Shown here in pieces: positions 51,677-60,820 of a stretch of DNA of 64,000 nt. The position numbers and the translations under genes were made by a program. The notes under the pieces are model-generated. The model had not been told where the DNA came from and searched no databases. It saw nothing but the letters and a program-made list of their open reading frames with translations. Origin of the DNA: a bacterium D16-76 (GTDB lineage: Bacteria > Bacillota > Clostridia > Oscillospirales > Acutalibacteraceae); assembly GCA_009917445.1 (NCBI GenBank), contig QZEE01000006.1, positions 1-64,000 of the forward strand, in the 5' to 3' direction. Each line of letters starts with the position of its first letter. The first letter of the stretch is position 1.

Positions 51677-52630
51677 ATGTTTGTAAACAAAAGGAAGGTG
51701 GTGCTGGTAGGCACCGGCATGGTAGGCATGAGCTTTGCCTACTGCGCGCTGAACCAGGCCCTGTGCGATGAGCTGGTGCTGGTAGACATTGACAAAAAGC
51801 GTGCCATGGGGGAGGCCATGGACCTAAACCACGGCCTGGCCTTTTCAAAGGCCAGCATGAAAATCTACGCCGGCGAATACGAGGACTGCGCCGACGCGGA
51901 CATCGTAGCCATCTGCGCCGGGGTAAACCAAAAGCCCGGCGAATCCCGCCTGGATCTGCTGCGCCGCAACGCAAAGGTCTTCCAATCCATTGTAGGGCCG
52001 GTGGTAGAATCCGGCTTTGGGGGCATCTTCCTGGTGGCCACCAACCCCGTAGATATTATGACCCGGGTAACCTATGAGCTATCCGGCTTCAACTCTTCCC
52101 GGGTATTAGGCACCGGTACTACCCTGGACACCGCCCGCCTGCGCTACCTCTTAGGCGAGTATTTTTCCGTAGACCCCCGCAACGTCCACGCCTATGTCAT
52201 GGGCGAGCACGGGGACAGCGAGTTTGTCCCATGGAGCCAAGCCGTGCTGGCCACAAAACCCGTCACCGCCATCTGTAAAGATTCCGGCGGCAAATTCTGC
52301 ATAGAAGAGATGCAGAAAATCAGCTGCCAGGTGCGGGACGCCGCCCAGCAGATTATTGACGCCAAAAGCGCCACCTATTACGGCATCGGCATGGCCATGG
52401 TGCGCATCGTGCGGGCCATCCTCTCCCACGAAAACAGTGTGCTCACCGTGTCCGCCCGCCTGTGGGGGGAATACGGCCAAAAGGACGTATACGCCGGGGT
52501 CCCCTGCATTGTAAACCAGGGCGGCGTAGACCGGGTGCTGGAGCTGTGCCTGGAGCCCCAAGAGCAGGAAAGCTTTTCCGCCTCCTGCAAAATCCTGCGG
52601 GAGTGCTACGAGGGCCTAAAGCTTTCATAA
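51677..52630 (+). CDS. ldh: L-lactate dehydrogenase
   Basis: The 317-residue enzyme reduces pyruvate to L-lactate with NADH, regenerating NAD in fermentation. Rossmann motif GTGMVGMSFA (about 12-21), the specificity loop AGVNQKPGESR with Q85 (lactate rather than malate specificity), catalytic H178 in GEHGDSE and ATNPVDIMT are all present. AAGGAGG lies 7 bases before the ATG. No clear promoter was seen; the preceding 140 bases are AT-rich. Confidence 0.96.
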   Translation: MFVNKRKVVLVGTGMVGMSFAYCALNQALCDELVLVDIDKKRAMGEAMDLNHGLAFSKASMKIYAGEYEDCADADIVAICAGVNQKPGESRLDLLRRNAKVFQSIVGPVVESGFGGIFLVATNPVDIMTRVTYELSGFNSSRVLGTGTTLDTARLRYLLGEYFSVDPRNVHAYVMGEHGDSEFVPWSQAVLATKPVTAICKDSGGKFCIEEMQKISCQVRDAAQQIIDAKSATYYGIGMAMVRIVRAILSHENSVLTVSARLWGEYGQKDVYAGVPCIVNQGGVDRVLELCLEPQEQESFSASCKILRECYEGLKLS

Positions 52631-52642
52631 GATTCCAAAAAG

Positions 52643-52674
52643 AAAAGCCCCCGGCCACCCGGAGGCTTTTTTGC
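52643..52674. terminator. Bidirectional terminator after ldh
   Basis: AAAGCC-CCGG pairs with CCGG-GGCTTT and has T runs on both strands. Confidence 0.75.
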
Positions 52675-52681
52675 GCGTTGG

Positions 52682-54046
52682 CTAGGCAGACGCACCCTTT
52701 CCCAGCTCCCGCACCCTTTTGTGGTACACACGGTAATAAGATATCCCCAACAGCAGCGCGGCCCCCAGCCAGCCCAAGGGGCTGGCCAAGTACACAGCCC
52801 AGCGGCCCAAAAGCCCCGGCAGCGCCAGCACAGAAAACAGCCGCATGCCCAGCTCCACAAAGCCAGAGAGGGTAGGGGCAAAGGTGCTGCCCATGCCCTG
52901 CAGGCCTGAGCGGTACATGCACAGCAAGAACATCAGCTGGATAGTAAGGGCCAGCGCCAGCAAATATTCATAGCCCGCCTGGGTGATTTGTTCCAGGTCC
53001 CCTGGTTCCCCAGCCACTAGCAGGCCCACCAGTTGCCGGCCAAACAGCGCCAGCAGCGCGGCCATACATACAGAGCTGGTGGTGCTCAGCCATATGCAGC
53101 ACCGTAACCCAGCCTTTATGCGCCCCATTTCGCCCGCCCCGTAGTTCTGGGCACTGTAGGTGGCAAAAGCGCCATCCAGGGCGCTGCCGGCAATGGTAAT
53201 AAGGCCGAAATACTTTTCCGCTGCCGCCATGCCAGCCACAAACAGCTTGCCATAGCCGTTGATAGCCGCCTGTACAAAAAGCCCTCCTACAGCAATCGCC
53301 CCGTTGCGGAAAGCCATAGGCCCGCCCATCCGGACCAGCTCACGGAGATGTACAGGGGAGAGGGCAAAATCCTGCCGAGCCACCCGTACCTCTGGGATGG
53401 CCAGCAGCCTCCAAAAGCAGAAGGCAAAAGAGCCCACCTGGGCCAAAATAGTAGCCGCCGCCGCGCCGGGTACGCCCCAACGGAACACCCCCACAAAAAG
53501 CAGATCCAAAAGGATGTTCAGCACACAAGAAGCCACATTGGCCGTAACAGGGGTGCTACTGTTGCCAACCGCCATCAGCAGCGTACCAGAAAGCCGGTTC
53601 GCCAGGGTGACCACAGCGCCGCCGTACATCCAATAGACATAGGTGAGGGTGCTGCTGTAAATATCCCCTGGGGTGCCCATAAGGGTCAGGACCGGCCCGG
53701 CACAGAACAGCCCGGCCACAGTCAATATAAGGCAAGCCCCAGCCCCCAGCAAAATCGACATAGCAACAGCCCGGCGCAGGCCCTGGCCGTCCTTTTTGCC
53801 GAACAGCTGGGAGAAGACCACCCCAAAGCCCTGCACCAAGCCGATAATGATCTCAAAGACCAGCCAGCTCAGGAAGTTCGCCGCGCCTATAGCCGCGAAA
53901 GCGTCCACTCCAACCAGCCGCCCCACTACCGCGCTGTCTGCCGTAGTGTAAAGCAGCTGGCATAAGCTGCCCAGCATAAGGGGCACGGCAAACCCCAAGA
54001 GCAGGCCCATAGGCTTGCCCTGTGTCATATCAGTCGTTTTTTTCAT
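52682..54046 (-). CDS. MATE-family exporter
   Basis: The 454-residue product starts MKKTTDMTQGKPMGLLLGFAVPLMLG, then 12 membrane segments in two MATE repeats (second from MGGPMAFRNGAIAVGGLFVQ). It is of the NorM/DinF-like group and not closely similar to the MATE at 46446. GGAAAGAGG lies before the ATG. The 234 bases upstream to 54280 hold no gene that I can support. Confidence 0.9.
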   Translation of the reverse strand: MKKTTDMTQGKPMGLLLGFAVPLMLGSLCQLLYTTADSAVVGRLVGVDAFAAIGAANFLSWLVFEIIIGLVQGFGVVFSQLFGKKDGQGLRRAVAMSILLGAGACLILTVAGLFCAGPVLTLMGTPGDIYSSTLTYVYWMYGGAVVTLANRLSGTLLMAVGNSSTPVTANVASCVLNILLDLLFVGVFRWGVPGAAAATILAQVGSFAFCFWRLLAIPEVRVARQDFALSPVHLRELVRMGGPMAFRNGAIAVGGLFVQAAINGYGKLFVAGMAAAEKYFGLITIAGSALDGAFATYSAQNYGAGEMGRIKAGLRCCIWLSTTSSVCMAALLALFGRQLVGLLVAGEPGDLEQITQAGYEYLLALALTIQLMFLLCMYRSGLQGMGSTFAPTLSGFVELGMRLFSVLALPGLLGRWAVYLASPLGWLGAALLLGISYYRVYHKRVRELGKGASA

Positions 54047-54280
54047 CTGTAAAGCCTCTTTCCTTTATGAAATAAAGAATGAAAACAGATAAGAGGCCCG
54101 AAAAGTGCCTAATCGAATACGCCTTCCGCCTTGGGTCCCGCCCCAAAGAGGCCTTCTGCCTGGCCGCCCTTTCAGGCCCGGAAGGCGCAAACACCGGGTA
54201 AACCCGCAGAGGCCAAAGGCCCGGCTTTGTACCAAAATCGTAAAGGCTTCATACAAACTTCCCCCATTTTCCTTAATTTT

Positions 54281-54706
54281 TCAGCCCAGCACGCCGTCCC
54301 CGGCCTCGGCAATAAGCGCCATGATGTGCCCCATGTTGCCGTGCCCAGCAAAGCGGGAAACATCAAACATATCCTCCCGGATATCGCCCCAATAAAGCTC
54401 ATTTTCGTCCCCAGCCACCGGGCAGGGCCCCTTCAGCTTCCCCACATAGACTTCCAACCAACAAGGCTCATTAGGCGCGTTATAGTAATAGGTAAAATCC
54501 ATAAAATGGTTAAGGACAATCCCTTCTTGCGAGATCCCCGTTTCTTCCCACAGTTCCCGATAAGCGGCATGCAGCCCCTCTTCACCGGGCTCAATTTTCC
54601 CGCCTACAAAGTTAGACAGCCCCTTATAAGGGCTTTTGCGGCGCCTGCACAGCAGTACCTTTTCTTTCTTTTCGTCAAACACCACAATGATGTTGTATCC
54701 CTGCAT
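54281..54706 (-). CDS. Nudix hydrolase (MutT-like)
   Basis: The 141-residue product has a Nudix box GKIEPGEEGLHAAYRELWEE running into TGI (the REx2EE core is intact) and starts MQGYNIIVVFDEKKEKVLLCRR. Such enzymes cleave nucleoside diphosphates linked to other groups; the substrate is likely an oxidised or unusual nucleotide. AGGAGG lies 7 bases before the ATG and overlaps the end of the histidine phosphatase gene 11 bases upstream. Confidence 0.92.
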   Translation of the reverse strand: MQGYNIIVVFDEKKEKVLLCRRRKSPYKGLSNFVGGKIEPGEEGLHAAYRELWEETGISQEGIVLNHFMDFTYYYNAPNEPCWLEVYVGKLKGPCPVAGDENELYWGDIREDMFDVSRFAGHGNMGHIMALIAEAGDGVLG

Positions 54707-54717
54707 GCCCCAGCCTC

Positions 54718-55305
54718 CTAGCAAATTTCTTTTATAACCCCGGTAAAAAGATCCACCTCTTCCACCCGCAGGCACTGCCGGCCCGCAAAAGAGAAATGTA
54801 CCCCCCAAGGCATCTGGCGGCGTATGCGGGCAAAATCCTCATAACCAGAAGAAGGCCGCAAACTGTGCACCAATACGCTCAGCGCCGTACCATGCGACCC
54901 CACCGCAATCCTCCTGCCCCCGTACTTTTCCAATATCCCGTCCAGGCAGGCCGCCATGCGCTCCTGTACTTCCCCCAGGGATTCGCCGTCCGAAAGCTTA
55001 TAAGAAAAATCAGCCCATTGCCTGCGGGTAAACCCCTCAAAATCTTCGATCCACCCGCTGTCCACTCGGCGTTCCCGCAGGCCGTCCATGGTAGCGACCG
55101 CAAGACCCGCGCCTTTGGCAAAAGGCCCCACTGTGTCCACCGCCCGCTTAAAAGGGCTGGACAGCACCATGTCGATCCCCTTGTCCCGCAGATAAGCCGT
55201 CACCAGCCCCGTGTCAGCCTGTCCCTTTGGGGTCAGCTCCCGCAAAGCGTCCACATGGTTGTCATAATTCGGCTCACAGTGCCGGATATAATATAACTCA
55301 GCCAC
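54718..55305 (-). CDS. Histidine phosphatase family protein (phosphoglycerate-mutase-like)
   Basis: The 195-residue product carries the catalytic start YYIRHCEP (H9; the usual RHG is RHC) and the second histidine in VGSHGTALSVLVHSL. Family members are phosphatases or cofactor-dependent mutases; without the mutase lid this is likely a phosphatase of a small metabolite. Co-transcribed with the Nudix gene. Confidence 0.88.
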   Translation of the reverse strand: MAELYYIRHCEPNYDNHVDALRELTPKGQADTGLVTAYLRDKGIDMVLSSPFKRAVDTVGPFAKGAGLAVATMDGLRERRVDSGWIEDFEGFTRRQWADFSYKLSDGESLGEVQERMAACLDGILEKYGGRRIAVGSHGTALSVLVHSLRPSSGYEDFARIRRQMPWGVHFSFAGRQCLRVEEVDLFTGVIKEIC

Positions 55306-55346
55306 AGCACCCTCCCTTCCTCATACTTCACGCAAGCAAAATCCCT

Positions 55347-56399
55347 TTACAGCCTGCTGCCAGCCGCCCTTATGTCCTCCATAAGCGCCCGCACGTTTTC
55401 TTCCCGTGTAGCCCAGCTTGTACAGATGCGCACCGCCGTGCGCCCCTCATCCACCTTTTCCCAGAAAGAGAAGTGGTACTTTGCCTCCAACTGCCGGAGC
55501 ACAGGGTCCGGGAAGACAAAAAACTGCTGATTAGTAGGGGAAGGGGCATACTCTGTAAAGCCTGCACCCTTGCAGGCATCGGCAATCTGATACGCCAGCT
55601 GGTTAGCCCTCCCGCAAATTTCAAAATACAGCCCGTCCCGGAACAGCTCTAGAAATTGCAGCCCCAGCAAACGGCCCTTGGCCAGCATGCCGCCGTTCTG
55701 CTTCACAGCATAGCCAAAGCCCTCCGAAAGCTCCGGGTTCACCAGCACCACAGCCTCCCCAAACAAAGCCCCGCACTTGGTGCCGCCAATGGTAAAGGCG
55801 TCGCACAGCCGCGCCATATCTTCCAGCGTCACATCCGCCCCCTTAGCGGTAAGGCCATAGCCCATGCGTGCCCCGTCAACAAAAAGGTACAGCCCCCATT
55901 TTTGACAGGCCCCGTGCAGGGCTTCCAGCTCAGCCAAAGAGTATACCGCCCCATTTTCCGTAGATTGGGAAATATAAACCATCTTCGGCTGCACCATATG
56001 TACAGGGGGCATGCTGCCCGCAAAGTGTTCAGCGGCAGCCTTTTCCACCTGGGCCGCTGTCAATTTCCCCTCAATGCCGCAGGGCAGGGCCAGTATTTTG
56101 TGGCCAGTAGCCTCTACCGCGCCGGTCTCATGTACATGTATGTGCCCTGTTTCCGGTGCGATAACCCCCTGATGCGCCCGCAGCGCCCATCGTATGACCG
56201 TAAAGTTAGCCTGGGTGCCGCCCACCAGGAAATGCACCTGGGCTTCCGGCGCGGCGCAGGCCTGCAAAATCAGCCGGGCCGCCTGTTCACAGTAAATATC
56301 CTGGCCATACCCTGGGGTCTGTTCCAGGTTGGTGCCGGCCAATTTTTCCAATATCCGGGGGTGCGCACCCTCTGTATAATCACAATTAAAGTAAACCAT
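55347..56399 (-). CDS. Low-specificity threonine aldolase-type PLP lyase
   Basis: The 350-residue fold-type I PLP enzyme has FLVGGTQANFTVIRW, a stacking histidine in HIHVHETGA, DGARMGYGL and the PLP lysine K208 in TIGGTKCGALFGE. The family splits threonine to glycine and acetaldehyde, or acts on other beta-hydroxy amino acids. It heads a three-gene minus-strand cluster with the phosphatase and Nudix genes. Promoter TTTACT/TACAAT at 56451-56479. Confidence 0.88.
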   Translation of the reverse strand: MVYFNCDYTEGAHPRILEKLAGTNLEQTPGYGQDIYCEQAARLILQACAAPEAQVHFLVGGTQANFTVIRWALRAHQGVIAPETGHIHVHETGAVEATGHKILALPCGIEGKLTAAQVEKAAAEHFAGSMPPVHMVQPKMVYISQSTENGAVYSLAELEALHGACQKWGLYLFVDGARMGYGLTAKGADVTLEDMARLCDAFTIGGTKCGALFGEAVVLVNPELSEGFGYAVKQNGGMLAKGRLLGLQFLELFRDGLYFEICGRANQLAYQIADACKGAGFTEYAPSPTNQQFFVFPDPVLRQLEAKYHFSFWEKVDEGRTAVRICTSWATREENVRALMEDIRAAGSRL

Positions 56400-56450
56400 T
56401 TCCTCAGTCCCCTTTTGTGGATTCGCCCAGGGCAGCCCCCAAGCCTATAT

Positions 56451-56479
56451 ATTGTAGCACAAGGCCCCGCAAAAGTAAA
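56451..56479 (-). promoter_or_regulatory. Promoter of the threonine aldolase gene
   Basis: Minus strand TTTACT, 17-base spacer, TACAAT. Confidence 0.55.
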
Positions 56480-56501
56480 TGAGAAAAAACTGCCCCGCCT
56501 G

Positions 56502-56530
56502 TTGACAAACCCGCCCGGCTCATGTATAAT
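56502..56530 (+). promoter_or_regulatory. Promoter of the ylxM-ffh operon
   Basis: TTGACA, 17-base spacer, TATAAT, perfect consensus. Confidence 0.8.
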
Positions 56531-56580
56531 AGAGAAGCTGTAAAGAGAACCCCTTTACACAGTCCTAAAGGAAACGGCAG

Positions 56581-56958
56581 GTGTCCACAGTGGCAAAAGA
56601 TCTGAAAATTTCATATCTGCTGGATTTTTACGGGGACATGCTCACCGAAAAGCAGCAGGAGGTCATAGACGCCTACTATAACGAAGACCTGTCTTTGGCC
56701 GAGATCGCAGAGGACTGGGGCATTACCCGCCAAGGGGTGCGGGACGCCATCAAGCGGGCTGAGCAGCAGCTTACCGAAATGGAAGAAAGGCTGGGGCTTG
56801 CCCGGCGCTTCCAAGGGATACAAGGGGCGCTGGCCGCTATATGCGACTGTGCGCTGAATATACAGGAGCAAAACGCCCAGAACGGGCAGGTGCCCGAGAT
56901 CGATGACAACGCCGCTATCATTTTGGAAAAGGCGGAAGAGATCGCCGGGGAAAGCTGA
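56581..56958 (+). CDS. ylxM: YlxM-type HTH protein upstream of ffh
   Basis: The 125-residue protein has a sigma-factor region-4-like helix-turn-helix (LTEKQQEVIDAYYNEDLSLAEIAEDWGITRQGVRDAIKRA). YlxM regulates or assists the signal recognition particle genes. The start is a GTG with AAAGGA about 8 bases upstream; a second GTG three codons later is an alternative. Next gene is ffh 21 bases downstream. Confidence 0.93.
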   Translation: MSTVAKDLKISYLLDFYGDMLTEKQQEVIDAYYNEDLSLAEIAEDWGITRQGVRDAIKRAEQQLTEMEERLGLARRFQGIQGALAAICDCALNIQEQNAQNGQVPEIDDNAAIILEKAEEIAGES

Positions 56959-56979
56959 TCAGGTAAGGAGGGCTGCGCT

Positions 56980-58320
56980 GTGGCATTTGAAGGCTTAGCG
57001 GAAAAACTCAGCAATTCTTTTAAAAGGCTGCGCAGTAAGGGCAAGCTTAACGAAGCAGATGTAAAGGAAGCCATGCGCGAAGTGCGCCTGGCGCTGCTGG
57101 AAGCCGACGTAAACTACAAGGTGGCCAAGGAGTTTACCGGCCGGGTAACCGAGCGGGCTATCGGCGCCGAAGTCATGGAGAGCCTGACGCCGGCCCAGAT
57201 GGTGGTTAAAATCGTAAATGAAGAGCTGTGCGGCCTTATGGGCGGCGCAGAGGAAAGGCTTAAAATGCCGGCCCACCCCCCGGCTGTTATTATGATGTGC
57301 GGCCTGCAGGGCGCAGGCAAAACCACCCATGCCGCCAAGCTGGCCCATATGCTGAAAACCCAGGGCCACAGGCCCCTTTTGGTGGCGGGGGATATTTACC
57401 GCCCAGCAGCCATCAAGCAGTTACAGGTGGTGGCGGAGAAGGCCGGGGCCCCGGTATATGAAAAGGGCACCCAAGACCCGGTAGCCACCGCGAAAGAGGC
57501 GGTCCGCCACGCCAGGGACTACGGCAACGATTACGTCATCATCGATACCGCAGGCCGTCTGCAGATCGACGAAGAGCTGATGGAAGAGCTCCGCCGCATT
57601 AAAGAAGCAGTAGAGCCCACAGACATCCTGCTGGTGGTAGACTCCATGACCGGCCAGGAAGCCGTAAACGTAGCCAAATCCTTTGACGATCTGTTAGATA
57701 TCAGCGGCGTCATCCTCACCAAGCTGGACGGCGATACCCGCGGCGGCGCGGCGCTGTCCGTCAAGGCCGTAACAGGCAAGCCCATCAAGTTTGCAGGCAC
57801 AGGCGAAAAGCTGGGGGACTTAGAGGTCTTCCACCCAGACCGCATGGCCGGCCGCATCCTGGGCATGGGGGACGTGCTGTCCCTCATCGAAGACGCCCAG
57901 CTGAAAATGGACGAAAAGCAAGCCGCCAAAACAGCCGAGCGGCTGATGCACAATAAATTGGACTTAAACGACATGTTAGAGCAGTTCGAGCAGGTACGCA
58001 AGATGGGCCCCTTAAAGGGTATCCTGTCCAAGCTGCCAGGCATGGGCAGTAAAGTAGAAGACCTTGATATTGACGAGCGCGTTATGGACCGCACAGCAGC
58101 CATTATCCTTTCCATGACCCCCTACGAGCGTTCCCACCCCGATTGCCTCAACGCCTCCCGCAAGCGGCGGATAGCCGCGGGCTGCGGCCAGAAGGTCGAG
58201 GACGTAAACAGGCTGTTAAACCAGTTTAAGCAGACCCAGAAGCTCATGAAGCAGTTCGGCGGCAAAAAAGGCAAAAAGCTCATGCGGGGCATGGGCGGCA
58301 TGCCGGGTATGCCGTTTTAA
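56980..58320 (+). CDS. ffh: Signal recognition particle protein Ffh
   Basis: The 446-residue GTPase targets membrane proteins to the Sec machinery with 4.5S RNA and FtsY. The N domain is followed by the G domain with P-loop GLQGAGKTT (108-116), DTAGRLQIDEELMEEL and TKLDGDTRGGAALS, then the methionine-rich M domain ending MRGMGGMPGMPF. GTG start with AAGGAGG 9 bases before. No SRP RNA gene was found in the window. Confidence 0.97.
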   Translation: MAFEGLAEKLSNSFKRLRSKGKLNEADVKEAMREVRLALLEADVNYKVAKEFTGRVTERAIGAEVMESLTPAQMVVKIVNEELCGLMGGAEERLKMPAHPPAVIMMCGLQGAGKTTHAAKLAHMLKTQGHRPLLVAGDIYRPAAIKQLQVVAEKAGAPVYEKGTQDPVATAKEAVRHARDYGNDYVIIDTAGRLQIDEELMEELRRIKEAVEPTDILLVVDSMTGQEAVNVAKSFDDLLDISGVILTKLDGDTRGGAALSVKAVTGKPIKFAGTGEKLGDLEVFHPDRMAGRILGMGDVLSLIEDAQLKMDEKQAAKTAERLMHNKLDLNDMLEQFEQVRKMGPLKGILSKLPGMGSKVEDLDIDERVMDRTAAIILSMTPYERSHPDCLNASRKRRIAAGCGQKVEDVNRLLNQFKQTQKLMKQFGGKKGKKLMRGMGGMPGMPF

Positions 58321-58336
58321 AAGGGAAGCGAAGAAA

Positions 58337-58684
58337 ATGAAAATAGGCGAAGTCTGTTTGCTAACAAATGATGTACCCCGGCTGGCCGCGTTCTATAAAG
58401 AGCTGCTGGGGATAACCGATACCGTAGATGACCCCGTGCACCAGACCCTCCTGGCGGAAGAAACCACGTTGACCCTGTATAACGACGGATCCCTTAAAAA
58501 GCGCCAAAACAGGAATATCAGCCTGGCTTTTACCGTAGGGGACATGGACAAAGCCTATGAAAAGGTGCTGCGCCTAGGCGCGCAGGTTATAGAGCCGCCT
58601 GCGGCACGCCCCTGGGGCGCGATGAATATGAGCTTTTACGACCCCGATGGAAACCCCATCTATTTCCGTTGTTTTGTTGACTAG
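58337..58684 (+). CDS. VOC (glyoxalase-fold) protein inserted between ffh and rpsP
   Basis: The 115-residue single VOC domain starts MKIGEVCLLTNDVPRLAAF and ends SFYDPDGNPIYFRCF. The YDPDGN element is typical of the family. Metal ligands are not obvious. ffh and rpsP are normally adjacent, so this insertion is unusual. It starts 16 bases after ffh and is followed by rpsP 54 bases later, and is therefore likely co-transcribed. Confidence 0.82.
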   Translation: MKIGEVCLLTNDVPRLAAFYKELLGITDTVDDPVHQTLLAEETTLTLYNDGSLKKRQNRNISLAFTVGDMDKAYEKVLRLGAQVIEPPAARPWGAMNMSFYDPDGNPIYFRCFVD

Positions 58685-58738
58685 GCCATAAGGCCCTATC
58701 ATATATAACTTACATTATTATTTTGGAGGAAACGAATC

Positions 58739-58981
58739 ATGGCAGTAAAAATCAGACTGAGAAGAATGGGCGCAAAGAAGAACCCCTTTTACCGTATCGT
58801 GGTAGCGGATTCCCGCTTCCCCCGCGACGGCCGCTTCATTGAAGAGATTGGCTACTACAACCCCATGGAAGAGCCCAGCGTAGTAAAGCTGGACCCCGAA
58901 AAGGCAAAAGAGTGGATCGCAAACGGCGCACAGCCCACCGATACCGTGAAGGCACTGTTCAAGAAGCACGGGGTGCTCTAA
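58739..58981 (+). CDS. rpsP: 30S ribosomal protein S16
   Basis: 80 residues; [26 protein letters not shown] is diagnostic in its early half (VKIRLRRMG). Standard length. GGAGG upstream. Confidence 0.98.
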   Translation: MAVKIRLRRMGAKKNPFYRIVVADSRFPRDGRFIEEIGYYNPMEEPSVVKLDPEKAKEWIANGAQPTDTVKALFKKHGVL

Positions 58982-59022
58982 GCCCCACATAGAAAAATAT
59001 CCATAGAGAGGACGTTCTAACC

Positions 59023-59253
59023 ATGCAGGATCTATTAAAAGCCATTGCTTCCGGGCTGGTCGAAAAGCCCGAAGAAATCGTGATCACCAGCGAGGAGGCC
59101 GAAAACGGCGCCACTATCTACCACCTCCATGTAGCGGAGGACGACATGGGCCGTGTCATCGGCAAGCAGGGCCGCATTGCTAAGGCGATTCGCGTGGTCA
59201 TGCGTGCCGCCGCCACCCGTAATGACCAGAAGATCATGGTCGAAATCGACTGA
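59023..59253 (+). CDS. khpA: KH-domain RNA-binding protein KhpA
   Basis: 76 residues with GRVIGKQGRIAKAIR, the GxxG RNA-binding loop of KH proteins. KhpA acts with KhpB on RNA processing and cell length in Firmicutes. Next to rpsP as usual. Confidence 0.95.
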   Translation: MQDLLKAIASGLVEKPEEIVITSEEAENGATIYHLHVAEDDMGRVIGKQGRIAKAIRVVMRAAATRNDQKIMVEID

Positions 59254-59278
59254 TCTGGGCAGCGGGAAACCAAAGCTT

Positions 59279-59310
59279 GCGGGCCTTAGGGGGCCCGCAT
59301 TTTGTTTTTA
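59279..59310 (+). terminator. Terminator after khpA
   Basis: GCGGGCC pairs with GGCCCGC, followed by ATTTTGTTTTTA. It splits rpsP-khpA from rimM-trmD. Confidence 0.75.
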
Positions 59311-59410
59311 AAGGCCAGCGTCAAAATACAAAGAAAGGAACGATACCGGGCACCAAAAGCCGCATTTCCCCCGTGCTTTTATGCAACCCCAGTATCGCAA
59401 GGCGATGAAA

Positions 59411-60163
59411 ATGGAGCCCCAGACAAGAGAACGCATAGGCAGCGGCGCCCGGGCGGACGTATACCGCGAGGGCCCCTACGCCCTAAAAATTTTCCATCCA
59501 GGCACAAACCCCGCCCTCATCACCCGAGAAGCCTACATCTGCAAGCTGGTGGCAGAAGCAGGCCTGCCCGTGCCCAAAGCCCACGGCATGGCAGAGCTGC
59601 CGGAAGGCCTTGCCATCAAAATGGAAAACGTGGCAGGGAAGACCCTCCACGACGCCATGGCCGAAAACCCCTCACAGTGGGAAAGCTACATGCAAAATCT
59701 GGCCGCCCTGCAGCATCAAATACACCAAGCGCCGGTCGAGCTTCCCTTCACGCTGTCCGAATGGCTGGAAAGCCGTCTAACAGCCGCCCCCCTGGAAGAA
59801 AGCCTAAAGGCACCCCTTCTCCGCCGGCTAAAAACGATGCCCACAGGCAAAGCCCTGTGCCACGGCGACTTCCACGGAGGCAACGTCCTGACAGACGGCA
59901 CAAATTATACCATTATCGACTGGGCCAACGCCACATCCGGCCCCCCAGAAGCCGACGCCTGCCGGACCTACATCATCTACGCTCTGCACATCCCCGACCT
60001 GGCCGAAGGTTACCTAACCGCCTACTGTGCCTGCGCCCGGCAGCCAAAGGAAGCCGTACGGAGCTGGCTGCCCGTCCTAGCCGGCGCACGTCTCAGCGAA
60101 GGCTTTCCCGAAGAGCGCCAACCCCTCTTATCCTGGATAACCGCCTTCCAAAATGAAAAATAG
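59411..60163 (+). CDS. APH-family phosphotransferase
   Basis: The 250-residue product has glycine-rich start IGSGARADVYREG, ATP lysine region YALKIFHP, catalytic loop LCHGDFHGGNVL and IIDWANA. Substrate unknown. AAGG lies 8 bases before the ATG at 59411; earlier in-frame ATGs at 59381 and 59405 have poor spacing. A second long reading frame overlaps here but lacks family features and is rejected. It interrupts the translation cluster between khpA and rimM. Confidence 0.85.
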   Translation: MEPQTRERIGSGARADVYREGPYALKIFHPGTNPALITREAYICKLVAEAGLPVPKAHGMAELPEGLAIKMENVAGKTLHDAMAENPSQWESYMQNLAALQHQIHQAPVELPFTLSEWLESRLTAAPLEESLKAPLLRRLKTMPTGKALCHGDFHGGNVLTDGTNYTIIDWANATSGPPEADACRTYIIYALHIPDLAEGYLTAYCACARQPKEAVRSWLPVLAGARLSEGFPEERQPLLSWITAFQNEK

Positions 60164-60204
60164 AAAAGCCCCAAAACGTCCGTCCCTATCCCACGCAAAA
60201 CAGG

Positions 60205-60267
60205 AAAAGTTTTTTGAAGATTCTTAAGGGACTTTTTTCCAAAAAAGTCCCTTAAGCCGCCGGAGGC
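60205..60267 (+). repeat. Dispersed hairpin repeat, copy 3
   Basis: AAAAGTTTTTTGAAGATT, then hairpin CTTAAGGGACTTTTTT/AAAAAAGTCCCTTAAG, then GCCGCCGGAGGC. Same layout as 44831-44892. Confidence 0.75.
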
Positions 60268-60295
60268 AAAAACGATGGCCCACAAGGAGGACCCC

Positions 60296-60820
60296 ATGAA
60301 GCAGTATTTAGAAGCCGGGAAAATCGTGCGCACCCACGGGGTGCGGGGGGAGCTGTGCCTAGAACCTTGGGCAGATTCCCCAGAGTTCCTGCAAAAAATG
60401 AAACATTTCTACTTTGACAGCCAGGGCCAGGAGGATGCGGGCCTGCTGGCCTCCCGGGTGCATAAAGGACAGCTGCTCATGCGCCTGCGGGGGGTAGATA
60501 CCGTAGAACAGGGCGACGCCCTGCGGGGCCGGGTGCTCTACCTGAACCGGGCAGATGTACACCTAAAACCCGGCCAGTATTTCCTGCAGGACTTAATCGG
60601 GCTGCAAGCCGTAGACGGCCGTACCGGCCGTGTGTACGGCACCCTAAAAGACGTGCTGCCCACTGGGGCCAACGACGTCTACCGCATTGTCTCCAAAGAA
60701 GGAAAAGAATACCTCTTCCCAGCCGTAGCCCATATGATACAAGAAACCGACATAGCCGGCGGCACCATCCGCCTGCTGCCCATTCCTGGCATCTTTGACA
60801 GCGAGGGGGAAGAAGCCTAA
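60296..60820 (+). CDS. rimM: Ribosome maturation factor RimM
   Basis: 174 residues with RimM N-terminal barrel (LEAGKIVRTHGVRGELCLEPW) and PRC-barrel (YFLQDLIGLQAVD...YGTLKDVLP). Assists 30S assembly with S19. AAGGAGG lies 7 bases before the ATG. The stop directly abuts trmD. Confidence 0.96.
   Translation: MKQYLEAGKIVRTHGVRGELCLEPWADSPEFLQKMKHFYFDSQGQEDAGLLASRVHKGQLLMRLRGVDTVEQGDALRGRVLYLNRADVHLKPGQYFLQDLIGLQAVDGRTGRVYGTLKDVLPTGANDVYRIVSKEGKEYLFPAVAHMIQETDIAGGTIRLLPIPGIFDSEGEEA

Noticed and set aside
59302-60156. Plus-strand frame overlapping the APH-like gene
   Set aside because: Very rich in R, P and H with no family motif, whereas the chosen frame carries the kinase loop.
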